Positions 15,056 through 21,329 of a DNA stretch of 24,727 bases are shown one piece after another. The position numbers and the translations under genes are program-made. Below the pieces are notes generated by a model. That model was not told the origin of the DNA, did not search any database, and saw nothing but the letters and a program-made list of their open reading frames with translations. The stretch is from Fluviicola sp. (GTDB lineage Bacteria > Bacteroidota > Bacteroidia > Flavobacteriales_D > Crocinitomicaceae): the NCBI RefSeq assembly GCF_030151805.1, contig NZ_JASLCN010000338.1, positions 1-24,727 on the forward strand, written 5' to 3'. Position 1 is the stretch's first letter. The number at the start of each line of letters is the position of its first letter.

Positions 15056-15466
15056 ATGGTTGAAAAGAAAAACGTTTGGGAAGCACTTGAAAGTGTCGAA
15101 ACATTGAAATTAGAAGAAAGCGTGCAGGTTAAACTGGAAGCTTTATTAAAGAAATTGGTCAGAGCGCGCGAAGATATCTCCAAAGAACTGGAGAAAAGTC
15201 ATTTTGAGTTGAAGTCTGAATACGAAAGAGCAATGCTTGCAGGCACTCATCCGGAAGGCGGACAGATTGAAACAGAACGTCGTTTTACAACTGGTCAGTA
15301 CGACTCGCGAAAAGCGTATGAAGAAAGCCATAAAGATGCGCTGACTGAATATGAAAATGCTGTCAAAGAGGTTTTCAATGAAATCGATTTGGAAAATGCG
15401 GATTTGCGTACCATTGCAGATGTAAGCCATTTAATCTGGTCGTTTGCGAATATCGCAGCGCAATAA
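15056..15466 (+). CDS. Small charged helical protein of unknown function (paralogue 2)
   Basis: I do not recognise this 136-residue protein. It is soluble, rich in Lys and Glu, and predicted by eye to be mostly helical. Two helical stretches (about 8-62 and 82-128) are separated by a Gly/Pro break AGTHPEGG (about 62-69). Its C-terminal part (ENAVKEVFNEIDLENADLRT, then ADVSHLIWSFA) shares spacing and residues with the protein encoded at 10037-10522, including the ADLR box and a VS dipeptide eight residues later. The two are likely distant paralogues. It follows the SyrC-like gene by 33 bases. Together the pair brackets the chlorothreonine genes, which hints at a shared structural or docking function; that is inference. 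Confidence 0.8.
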   Translation: MVEKKNVWEALESVETLKLEESVQVKLEALLKKLVRAREDISKELEKSHFELKSEYERAMLAGTHPEGGQIETERRFTTGQYDSRKAYEESHKDALTEYENAVKEVFNEIDLENADLRTIADVSHLIWSFANIAAQ

Positions 15467-15521
15467 TTTTCGGAGAAGACAACTGTTGGCAGAACAAGCG
15501 AATGCCATTTTCGAACCGGAA

Positions 15522-16244
15522 ATGATCAGTGACATGCAGGTATTTATTTTGCCCTTTGCGGGAGGAAACAGCTATTCGTTCCATTTTTTGAAACCGCATT
15601 TCAGTTCTACCACTGAAGTACACGTGCTGGAATTGCCGGGGCGTGGGAAACGCATACAGGAAGCATTACTCAAAACGAGCACAGAGGCGATAGCAGATTA
15701 TTGCCTGCAGATTAAGAGCTTGCGTATGAACCCTGAAACTCCGTATGTGATATACGGACACAGCATGGGAACCTTATTGGGATTGGCGGTTGTTCGTAAA
15801 CTCGAAGAACTTGCCGATCCCCCTTTGCGTTTTGTAGGAACGGGAAGTGCGGGACCCGAAGTGACTACTGACCTGGATTTCCAACGGCATCAGATGAATG
15901 ATCACCAGTTGAAAGAAGAATTACTCCGTTTGGGAGGTGCTCCCAGGGAATTACTGGAAGATCAGGATATGTTTGCGTTTTTCAGTAAACCCATCCGTTC
16001 TGATTTCGAAATACTGTACAAATCAATCCGGTGGGATGAGGTTCGGATTCGCACAAGCTCTTTTTTCGTGATGGGAAACGACGAACTATTTACCAACAGA
16101 ATCAATAACTGGAAAAAATATACTGTCGGACCTGCACATTTTGCACTGCTTCCGGGAGATCATTTTTTCATTCACAAACATCCGGAAAGAATTGCAGCAC
16201 TGATCGAAAAGGGCGAATCTGCCATGGAGATTCGTTATTCTTAG
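15522..16244 (+). CDS. Type II thioesterase
   Basis: The 240-residue stand-alone thioesterase of NRPS/PKS clusters removes wrongly loaded or stalled acyl groups from carrier domains. Visible are the N-terminal LPFAGGNSYSF (10-20), ELPGRGKR (37-44), the nucleophile elbow YGHSMG (Ser81), the acid D187 in MGNDELF and the histidine H214 in PGDHFF, all at the spacing usual for this family. The start at 15522 gives the usual length; longer versions from in-frame TTG codons would overlap the preceding gene or lack family similarity. A second ATG at 15534 is also possible. It is the last gene of the operon. Since the NRPS has no terminal TE, this enzyme might also release the product, but type II enzymes usually edit. 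Confidence 0.93.
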   Translation: MISDMQVFILPFAGGNSYSFHFLKPHFSSTTEVHVLELPGRGKRIQEALLKTSTEAIADYCLQIKSLRMNPETPYVIYGHSMGTLLGLAVVRKLEELADPPLRFVGTGSAGPEVTTDLDFQRHQMNDHQLKEELLRLGGAPRELLEDQDMFAFFSKPIRSDFEILYKSIRWDEVRIRTSSFFVMGNDELFTNRINNWKKYTVGPAHFALLPGDHFFIHKHPERIAALIEKGESAMEIRYS

Positions 16245-16247
16245 AAC

Positions 16248-17792
16248 CTACCGAAGCCAGTCTGCACGCAATTTTTGCTGTTCAGGAGTGCTGTTTTCAA
16301 CTTCCGTGATCTGGCCGTTTTCCACCTTGAATCCCGCTTTGAGCAACATTTCTTCCAGCGGAAGTGCTTCCGTTCCTTCAATGTAGTTGGTGATAAACAG
16401 CTCAAGCTCCTTGTAACCGGTCATGCTCACGATTTCCGAAAAGAGTTTGTCATCCTCAAACGGTTTCCCCTGGCCGTAGCGCTCAGTTAATTGCAGCACC
16501 AAATCCTTTACCCCATATTTTCCACCGGAACATTCCCGCAATTTGATATCCAGGCAGAGATTGATTAAAGCTCCTTTCAGGTAAACATTGTAATATTCGT
16601 CCTGCATTTCCATCGGATGAAGACTTAATTCCGTAAGTGCAAGGTTCGGGTTGAACTCCTTCATGGTCATCATTTTTTCTTCTACGGTATTCAAAAACTC
16701 TTTTTCCGTTTTCAACCCCGTTTTCACAGGCATGTGCATCATAAAGTATTCCGTCATTCCTTCATAGAGCCATAAATGCTTTGAAAATTTCGGATCGTTG
16801 TAATCGTAATTCTCAATTTCACGTGAGTGCAAGCCCAATGGCATCAGGGTATGAAAAAACTCATGACTCGCAATTCCGTAAACATTCTGCTTGATCGTTT
16901 CGAGATCCAAAGGCATGTATAACAAAATCAATGTCGAATTGGAATGTTCCAACCCATCTCCGATTAAATGGTTGCTGTTTTTTGCAAGATTGTGGTAAAT
17001 AATAAACGTGTAGTGATCTACGGGAAGTTTGTTATTCAGATACTTTGTTTGAGCGATCAAAAGCGGGCGGATGTATTCGGCAATGTCTTTGGAGATGCGT
17101 TTTCCGGAAGTGGAATAGCAAGCAACTTCGACCGAAATTCCCGGCAGGTGAATCATCGTTGTGTCCGGAATCGCATACAAAATCGGGTTGTCTACCAGTT
17201 GATGATAATTATCCGCCGTGAAGAGATCCTGATCCGGTTTGATTGTTTTTTTCAGACTTGTTGCCGGATACAAATGGAGTCCTTTTTGAATGCTTACTTT
17301 GACCGGGTGATTGATATGGCCGCGGAAATACCCGAAAAGACTGTTCGGAGTAATGACCAGAGAACTGTCGCTGAATGAACTTGCCGCCGAGCGATAAAAA
17401 CCAGATTCCATTTTCTCATCGAAAGCCTCCCAGGCATCATCCACCCGATAGGAAAGACTTGCGATCTGTTTGGCATCATAGATTTTCCAGGAATTCAGAT
17501 CGCTTTGTTCCACTCTGAGTTTTTTTCCTTTTTTGTCGAAAACCTCAAAAGACGAGATGTACTGCCCGAAATTCATTGCCCCGTAAATTCCCGGAACGAT
17601 TTTCGGGAAACAATACGTGAGCGTGTCTTCAGAAAAACCACTGATTTTTAATCGAACAGAAAGCTTGTCGTCCGGACGGTTTTTGATACTCGTTTCGTAG
17701 CGGTATTCCATTTGCTTTGTTTGCCCGTAAACAGGTTTGGAAATACCCGCGAGGACCGCAAAAATCAAAAGAAGAAGAGCTGTTCTGTTCAT
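16248..17792 (-). CDS. M61-family (glycyl aminopeptidase-like) zinc metallopeptidase, exported
   Basis: The 514-residue protein has a signal peptide (MNRTALLLLIFAVLAG..., likely cleaved near residue 23/24, VYG/Q) and no other membrane segment, so it should be periplasmic or secreted. The catalytic domain shows GDGLEHSNST (278-287), the zinc motif H310-E-F-F-H314 and the third ligand E344 in LWLYEGMTEY, as in M61 peptidases. The family prefers N-terminal Gly/Ala substrates. The N-terminal half is the beta-rich region usual for the family. M61 proteins often carry a C-terminal PDZ domain; here only a short remnant-like tail follows (FKVENGQITEVENSTPEQQK), making this a shorter version. It converges on the thioesterase gene with 3 bases between stop codons and is not obviously part of the peptide pathway. 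Confidence 0.9.
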   Translation of the reverse strand: MNRTALLLLIFAVLAGISKPVYGQTKQMEYRYETSIKNRPDDKLSVRLKISGFSEDTLTYCFPKIVPGIYGAMNFGQYISSFEVFDKKGKKLRVEQSDLNSWKIYDAKQIASLSYRVDDAWEAFDEKMESGFYRSAASSFSDSSLVITPNSLFGYFRGHINHPVKVSIQKGLHLYPATSLKKTIKPDQDLFTADNYHQLVDNPILYAIPDTTMIHLPGISVEVACYSTSGKRISKDIAEYIRPLLIAQTKYLNNKLPVDHYTFIIYHNLAKNSNHLIGDGLEHSNSTLILLYMPLDLETIKQNVYGIASHEFFHTLMPLGLHSREIENYDYNDPKFSKHLWLYEGMTEYFMMHMPVKTGLKTEKEFLNTVEEKMMTMKEFNPNLALTELSLHPMEMQDEYYNVYLKGALINLCLDIKLRECSGGKYGVKDLVLQLTERYGQGKPFEDDKLFSEIVSMTGYKELELFITNYIEGTEALPLEEMLLKAGFKVENGQITEVENSTPEQQKLRADWLR

Positions 17793-17925
17793 TTAGTTTG
17801 TTTGAAATCTATCCTTTAGACGACCGGAACATAAATAAGTTACAGGAAAGCGGACAAAGACAGAAAAGTCAATGAGCCTGAAGTCATGATTTTGCGGTGT
17901 TTTTTCTTTCCCCGGGATCAAAGGG

Positions 17926-17946
17926 GGGCATTCTGCCCGGTTTTTT
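17926..17946 (+). terminator. Terminator-like hairpin with T-run (plus strand)
   Basis: GGGCA (17926-17930) pairs with TGCCC (17934-17938) around a TTC loop, followed by GG and six T (17941-17946). An alternative longer pairing uses CCGGG at 17912-17916 with CCCGG at 17936-17940. It is the first plus-strand terminator-like structure I see after the NRPS operon, 1.7 kb past its last stop codon and beyond the 5' end of the M61 gene. Confidence 0.5.
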
Positions 17947-17972
17947 AGCGAAATGATCAAAAACCCCGTAAT

Positions 17973-17987
17973 TATACCTGTTTTTTG
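17973..17987 (+). repeat. Direct repeat TATACCTGTTTTTTG, copy 1
   Basis: The 15 bases recur exactly at 18457-18471 in the same noncoding region. The core ATACCTGTT also occurs inverted (AACAGGTAT) at 18116-18124. It could be a regulator-binding site or part of an RNA structure. Confidence 0.55.
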
Positions 17988-18115
17988 AATCCGGTATTTC
18001 TACTGTTAAATCCACTTGGGATTCTTTCCAGATTTGCAGATGTAAAATTAGCAGTGGTTTTCAAGTGGAATCCGTCTCCATTTACCAAACGGGGGCGGAA
18101 TCCAAAAACCAAATG

Positions 18116-18124
18116 AACAGGTAT
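18116..18124 (-). repeat. Inverted core copy of the ACCTGTT repeat
   Basis: AACAGGTAT is the reverse complement of ATACCTGTT found in the two direct copies. It lies between them, about 130 bases from copy 1 and 330 from copy 2. Being only nine bases, it could occur by chance. Confidence 0.35.
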
Positions 18125-18311
18125 TAAAATAGCATTTCTATTTTAACCAATATCACTGAAAAAGAAATGTAGCGCAATAGGGGTTTGTAATCCCAACACG
18201 GCTGAAGATAGATTATTTATGGCGGAATATTCAAGGGTTTCGTCGGAATAAATTACGCTTCTGATTTGTCCTCTTGAGAGTAAAGAGTCAACAGATTTTC
18301 AAAATCGAAAA

Positions 18312-18346
18312 GCGTTTCCCTTTGAGAAACGGGAAACGCCTTTTCT
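18312..18346 (+). terminator. Strong terminator-like hairpin
   Basis: GCGTTTCCC (18312-18320) pairs perfectly with GGGAAACGC (18331-18339). The ten-base loop can form a further TTT/AAA pairing. An A-run precedes the stem (AAAA at 18308-18311) and CTTTTCTTT follows, so it could act in both directions. No annotated gene ends just before it on either strand, so it appears orphaned and suggests an unannotated transcript in this gap. Confidence 0.7.
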
Positions 18347-18456
18347 TTCGTAATAGTCTATTCCGGTTCCCCGTTTAATATACTGAAACAGGTTTTAAAT
18401 TGTTTGTTTTGCCAAACGGTTAGATTTATCTGTTTGTTTTGTTTTTTGCAGGTATT

Positions 18457-18471
18457 TATACCTGTTTTTTG
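18457..18471 (+). repeat. Direct repeat TATACCTGTTTTTTG, copy 2
   Basis: Exact second copy of the 15-mer at 17973-17987. Here it overlaps a small inverted repeat, AGGTA-TTTA-TACCT at 18450-18463, and lies 34 bases upstream of the -7 element at 18505, a position suited to a regulator-binding site for the following signalling operon. Confidence 0.55.
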
Positions 18472-18504
18472 GAACGTGTCTGTGAGACAAGTGGAAGTTT
18501 TGTA

Positions 18505-18512
18505 TAGATTTG
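18505..18512 (+). promoter_or_regulatory. Bacteroidota -7 promoter element for the signalling operon
   Basis: TAGATTTG matches TAnnTTTG exactly, about 66 bases before the ATG at 18579. No perfect TTTG -33 element lies 17-23 bases upstream; TGTG or TCTG near 18479-18484 would have to serve. That could mean a weak or activated promoter. A 7-of-8 match, TAGATTTA at 18421-18428, is an alternative. Confidence 0.45.
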
Positions 18513-18578
18513 ACTCAGATTTCTAAGAGTTAGAAATTGCAATTTTTAAATTATTCTTGATAAAAACGACTTGAAATT

Positions 18579-19079
18579 ATGAAAAAGACAATTTTGATCG
18601 CTTCCGTACTCCTTAACATCGTATTGGCAGTTTTGGTAATCATGCCTCTTGTCTCAAAAGACTCGAAAGACGAAATAAAGAAGGAATTGCGTAAACATTA
18701 CCTGAGCAGTACGGCAAATGAAGTTCATATTGATGCTGCCATTGATAATTTAAAAGCTTTCAACAAAAAGTACAACTACCTCAGAGCATACAAAATCTCC
18801 GCAATGGATATGATGGAAGTAATGGGAATTGATACGCTTACAACACAGCCACGTTATACAAGCTGCAGAGCGTATTTAGGATTGGATACCGAAGGGAAAT
18901 TCAGAATGTACCTGACACCGGTTGAAAATAATGTGGATCTCTTTTTTAATCCGATGGACAGTGTTGCTTGCCCGGCTAAAACAAGCAGCTACGTTTTGGA
19001 CCTGATCGCACCTTGCCCGAATACGTGTGATTATACGAGTCCATTATACACATTTATCAAACCTAAACCCCAACCTTGA
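18579..19079 (+). CDS. Hypothetical membrane-anchored protein with four cysteines
   Basis: I do not recognise this 166-residue protein. The N-terminus KKTILIASVLLNIVLAVLVIM forms one hydrophobic helix (residues 3-22) that could be an uncleaved anchor, followed by a charged segment and a soluble domain. Four cysteines (96, 131, 146, 150) with CPNTC near the end suggest disulfides in the periplasm. The C-terminus is Pro/Lys-rich. It is the first gene of a run in which the next gene overlaps its stop codon. That next gene encodes a seven-helix membrane protein followed by a histidine kinase and response regulator, so this protein could be an extracytoplasmic partner of the receptor. Function unknown. 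Confidence 0.75.
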   Translation: MKKTILIASVLLNIVLAVLVIMPLVSKDSKDEIKKELRKHYLSSTANEVHIDAAIDNLKAFNKKYNYLRAYKISAMDMMEVMGIDTLTTQPRYTSCRAYLGLDTEGKFRMYLTPVENNVDLFFNPMDSVACPAKTSSYVLDLIAPCPNTCDYTSPLYTFIKPKPQP

Positions 19080-19726
19080 TTAATACCAAATTCATTTTAA
19101 TATTGTTTCATCTTCCACTATTTGCTATTGCATTGTATGCTTTAGGAATCTGGAAGAAGTTGAAACCGGAACTAAAAATTCTCGCGTGGTATTTGGTTCT
19201 TACAGGAGTTTTGCAGATCATTTCGTTAGTGCTTTGGTTTCTCCATGTAAACAACCTGCCAATCCTGCATTTTTTAGTTCCCCTACGTTTCGTTTTATTG
19301 GTTTTTATGTATAAAAGCATCCTGAGCGGCTATGTCCGCTCTTGGGTGCTTGATGCATTGATGATCGGTTTCTGCGCATTTTCAGTATTAAATACTCTGT
19401 TTTTAGATCCCTGGAATACCTTCAATTCCAATGCAATGACCGTCGAAAGTATTGTGATGATCATTTTATCGTTGTCAACCTACGTTTTTTTGATGGACAA
19501 ACGGATGACCGAACATTTGAAGAATTACCTGCGTTCTGCCGAATTGATGAATTCGGGAGTCTTCATTTATTACACCTCGTCTCTCCTCCTGACTTATTTC
19601 GGAAAGTATATCATTCAGGTGATAAATCCTGAATTGAGTCGCTATACTTGGATTATACATGGAATTTTTTCCGTAATTATGTACTGTTACTTCTGGAGAG
19701 CGTTATGGAAACAGAACACCACATAA
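19076..19726 (+). CDS. Seven-helix membrane protein, putative split sensor
   Basis: The 216-residue protein is almost entirely membrane: hydrophobic helices at about 5-25, 35-56, 61-83, 91-110, 119-140, 159-180 and 189-210. I know no specific family for it. A TTG start at 19076 overlaps the previous stop codon (TTGA); there is no ATG for the first two helices, so the TTG start is well supported. Its 3' end overlaps the histidine kinase gene by 22 bases. Since that kinase has only one membrane helix and no sensor domain, this protein probably supplies the sensing part in trans, much as 7TM sensor domains are fused to kinases elsewhere. The ligand is unknown; the link is inferred from gene order and the missing sensor. 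Confidence 0.75.
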   Translation: MINTKFILILFHLPLFAIALYALGIWKKLKPELKILAWYLVLTGVLQIISLVLWFLHVNNLPILHFLVPLRFVLLVFMYKSILSGYVRSWVLDALMIGFCAFSVLNTLFLDPWNTFNSNAMTVESIVMIILSLSTYVFLMDKRMTEHLKNYLRSAELMNSGVFIYYTSSLLLTYFGKYIIQVINPELSRYTWIIHGIFSVIMYCYFWRALWKQNTT

Positions 19727-20523
19727 CTTTCATTGAAACCTTGTTCCCTTTTGTTGGCATGGTTTTCCTGATTGCCGCAGGAGTGGTTTTCCTAACCCAG
19801 CAATTTCGTAAAAATCTCTACAGAGAGCAATTAAAGCAAGAAGCGTTAAGAAATCAGCACCGGCTGGAACTGCTGAGATCCGGAATTTTAATCCAGGAAC
19901 AGGAGCGTAAACGCATTGCCCAGGACATGCACGACGATCTGGGAGCAGTATTGTCCATTTCCAGGATGCATTTGTTACAGGCCGAACGTAAATACGGTCA
20001 CATGGATGAACAATTGGTTGCAGATCTTCAAAATGTGCGGCAATTAACAGAAAGTTCCATCGAAAATATGCGTCGGATCAGCCACGAATTAATGCCGCCG
20101 CAATTGGAACTCTTCGGAATAATCCAAACGCTGGAAGCAGTTTGCGAGCAATTGAACAACACCGGTAAAATCAGGAGTATTTTCTATGCAAACGATGACA
20201 TTCATGCATTCATGAAAGACGAATTGATTGATCTGACCTTGTACCGGGTTTGCATGGAGCTGATTAACAATACGATCAAGCACGCTGAAGCAACAGAATT
20301 AAGAATAACGATTACAGGTTCTGAAAAGGAAGTAACGATTCATTATGTGGATAATGGAAAGGGACTGCCTGCCGAAAGCATCGGTAAAGGGGCCGGATTG
20401 AAGAATATCAGAAACAGACTACTATTTTTGGAGGGAGATATTTTGTTAGGTACCGGGCAGGAAGGTTTTCATGCTACGGTGAATCTCCCCCTGCAATCGA
20501 TAAAAGCTGAATTGGAAACATAA
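19705..20523 (+). CDS. Sensor histidine kinase, DesK/NarL (HisKA_3) type
   Basis: The 272-residue kinase has one N-terminal membrane helix (about 10-30) and no periplasmic or cytoplasmic sensor domain. The dimerisation/phosphoacceptor helix has ERKRIAQDMHDDLGA (67-81) with His76, typical of HisKA_3. The ATPase has an N-box ELINNTIKHA, the G1 box VDNGKGL and the G2 region GAGLKNIRNR. The ATG at 19705, preceded by GGAGAG, is preferred over an in-frame TTG at 19648 inside the previous gene. Its partner regulator gene begins one base after the stop codon. Sensing is probably delegated to the seven-helix protein encoded just upstream. Confidence 0.92.
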   Translation: METEHHITFIETLFPFVGMVFLIAAGVVFLTQQFRKNLYREQLKQEALRNQHRLELLRSGILIQEQERKRIAQDMHDDLGAVLSISRMHLLQAERKYGHMDEQLVADLQNVRQLTESSIENMRRISHELMPPQLELFGIIQTLEAVCEQLNNTGKIRSIFYANDDIHAFMKDELIDLTLYRVCMELINNTIKHAEATELRITITGSEKEVTIHYVDNGKGLPAESIGKGAGLKNIRNRLLFLEGDILLGTGQEGFHATVNLPLQSIKAELET

Positions 20524-20524
20524 G

Positions 20525-21196
20525 ATGAAAGAACACATTACAATCGGATTGGTAGAAGATCAATTATTATTCAGAAATGGAATCAAAGCCATTTTGAATA
20601 GTTGGGATGAACTGGAAGTCATTTTTGAATCCGGTGAGGGTTATTCTGTCATTGAACGTTTGCACGAAACCGGAACTATTCCGGATGTGATGCTCGTTGA
20701 CCTGTCGCTTCCTGCGGATGGGAATAAAGCTTATTCGGGAGAACAATTGACAATTGATCTGGCCGAACATTTTCCGGAAATGAAAGTATTGATCCTTTCC
20801 GGTTACCAGGACGAACATTTTATAGCGAGATTAATAGAAATCGGAGCACACGGTTATCTGGTCAAAGACAGCGACCCGCTGGAAGTTTACCAGGCAATTA
20901 CAACGATTCATCAAAAGGGAGTGTATATCAATCAATTGGCTCTGAAAGCAATCCAGCGAAATTTCGGTAAACGGACGAAAAGTGTTGTTCAGACAAACTC
21001 TGATCTGACCCGTCGGGAAATCGAAATCCTTCAGCTGACCTGTGAACAATATACTGCCGAAGAAATCGGGGAAAAACTCTACATCAGCGTAAAAACAGTT
21101 AACGGACATCGTGCCAATCTTCTCCTCAAAACCGGTTCCAGAAATGCTGCGGGTCTGGTGATGTATGCCGTTAAGAATGGTTTGGTAGATATTTGA
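20525..21196 (+). CDS. Response regulator, NarL/FixJ (REC-LuxR HTH) family
   Basis: The 223-residue protein pairs with the preceding kinase. The receiver domain (1-125) shows the acidic pair E11-D12, phosphoacceptor D59 in VMLVDLSLP, S92 and K114 in GYLVKD. The DNA-binding domain (about 155-220) has LTRREIEILQLT, the AEEIGEKLYISVKTVNGHRANLLLK helix-turn-helix (split here as AEEIGEKLYISV and KTVNGHRANL) and a short C-terminal tail. All key receiver residues are present, so it should be phosphorylatable. Targets cannot be read; it may control its own operon or neighbours. Confidence 0.93.
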   Translation: MKEHITIGLVEDQLLFRNGIKAILNSWDELEVIFESGEGYSVIERLHETGTIPDVMLVDLSLPADGNKAYSGEQLTIDLAEHFPEMKVLILSGYQDEHFIARLIEIGAHGYLVKDSDPLEVYQAITTIHQKGVYINQLALKAIQRNFGKRTKSVVQTNSDLTRREIEILQLTCEQYTAEEIGEKLYISVKTVNGHRANLLLKTGSRNAAGLVMYAVKNGLVDI

Positions 21197-21267
21197 TTTC
21201 CCGGATAAAACACTTTCAAAATAGAAGTCGGAATCAAATCCGATGGAATCAAAAACCGCTTAAAATT

Positions 21268-21280
21268 CATTTTGAAAATG
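21268..21280. promoter_or_regulatory. 13-base palindrome upstream of the hybrid kinase gene
   Basis: CATTTTGAAAATG is a perfect palindrome around a central G, 50 bases before the ATG at 21330. A further short inverted repeat, TCGGA/TCCGA, lies at 21228-21243. No full TAnnTTTG element is seen; TATTTTTC at 21301-21308 matches seven of eight positions. Possible operator or start of a new transcription unit, at low confidence. Confidence 0.3.
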
Positions 21281-21329
21281 GTTTAATCAAAAAATTGACG
21301 TATTTTTCAAATTGAAAATTCATGTCGAT

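Larger units (their letters stand above)
17793..18578. other. Long noncoding region between divergent genes
   Basis: This 786-base stretch has no credible coding region on either strand. It is unusually long for this gene-dense window. It contains two plus-strand terminator-like hairpins (17926-17946 and 18312-18346), a 15-base exact direct repeat (17973-17987 and 18457-18471) with a nine-base inverted copy at 18116-18124, and a promoter element just upstream of the gene at 18579. GGAATCC also recurs at 18067-18073 and 18097-18103. It may encode a small RNA or be the remains of a lost gene. Confidence 0.6.

Noticed and set aside
15444..15521. Longer thioesterase starting at TTG 15444
   Set aside because: It would overlap the previous gene by 23 bases and add residues with no family similarity; the ATG at 15522 gives the usual 240-residue length.
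16968..17378. 136-codon open frame antisense to the M61 gene
   Set aside because: The M61 frame carries signal peptide and zinc motifs; the antisense frame shows no domain.
17870..18350. CRISPR array or insertion-sequence remnant in the long gap
   Set aside because: Repeats are too few and irregularly spaced for CRISPR, and no transposase fragment or terminal repeats with target duplications are visible.
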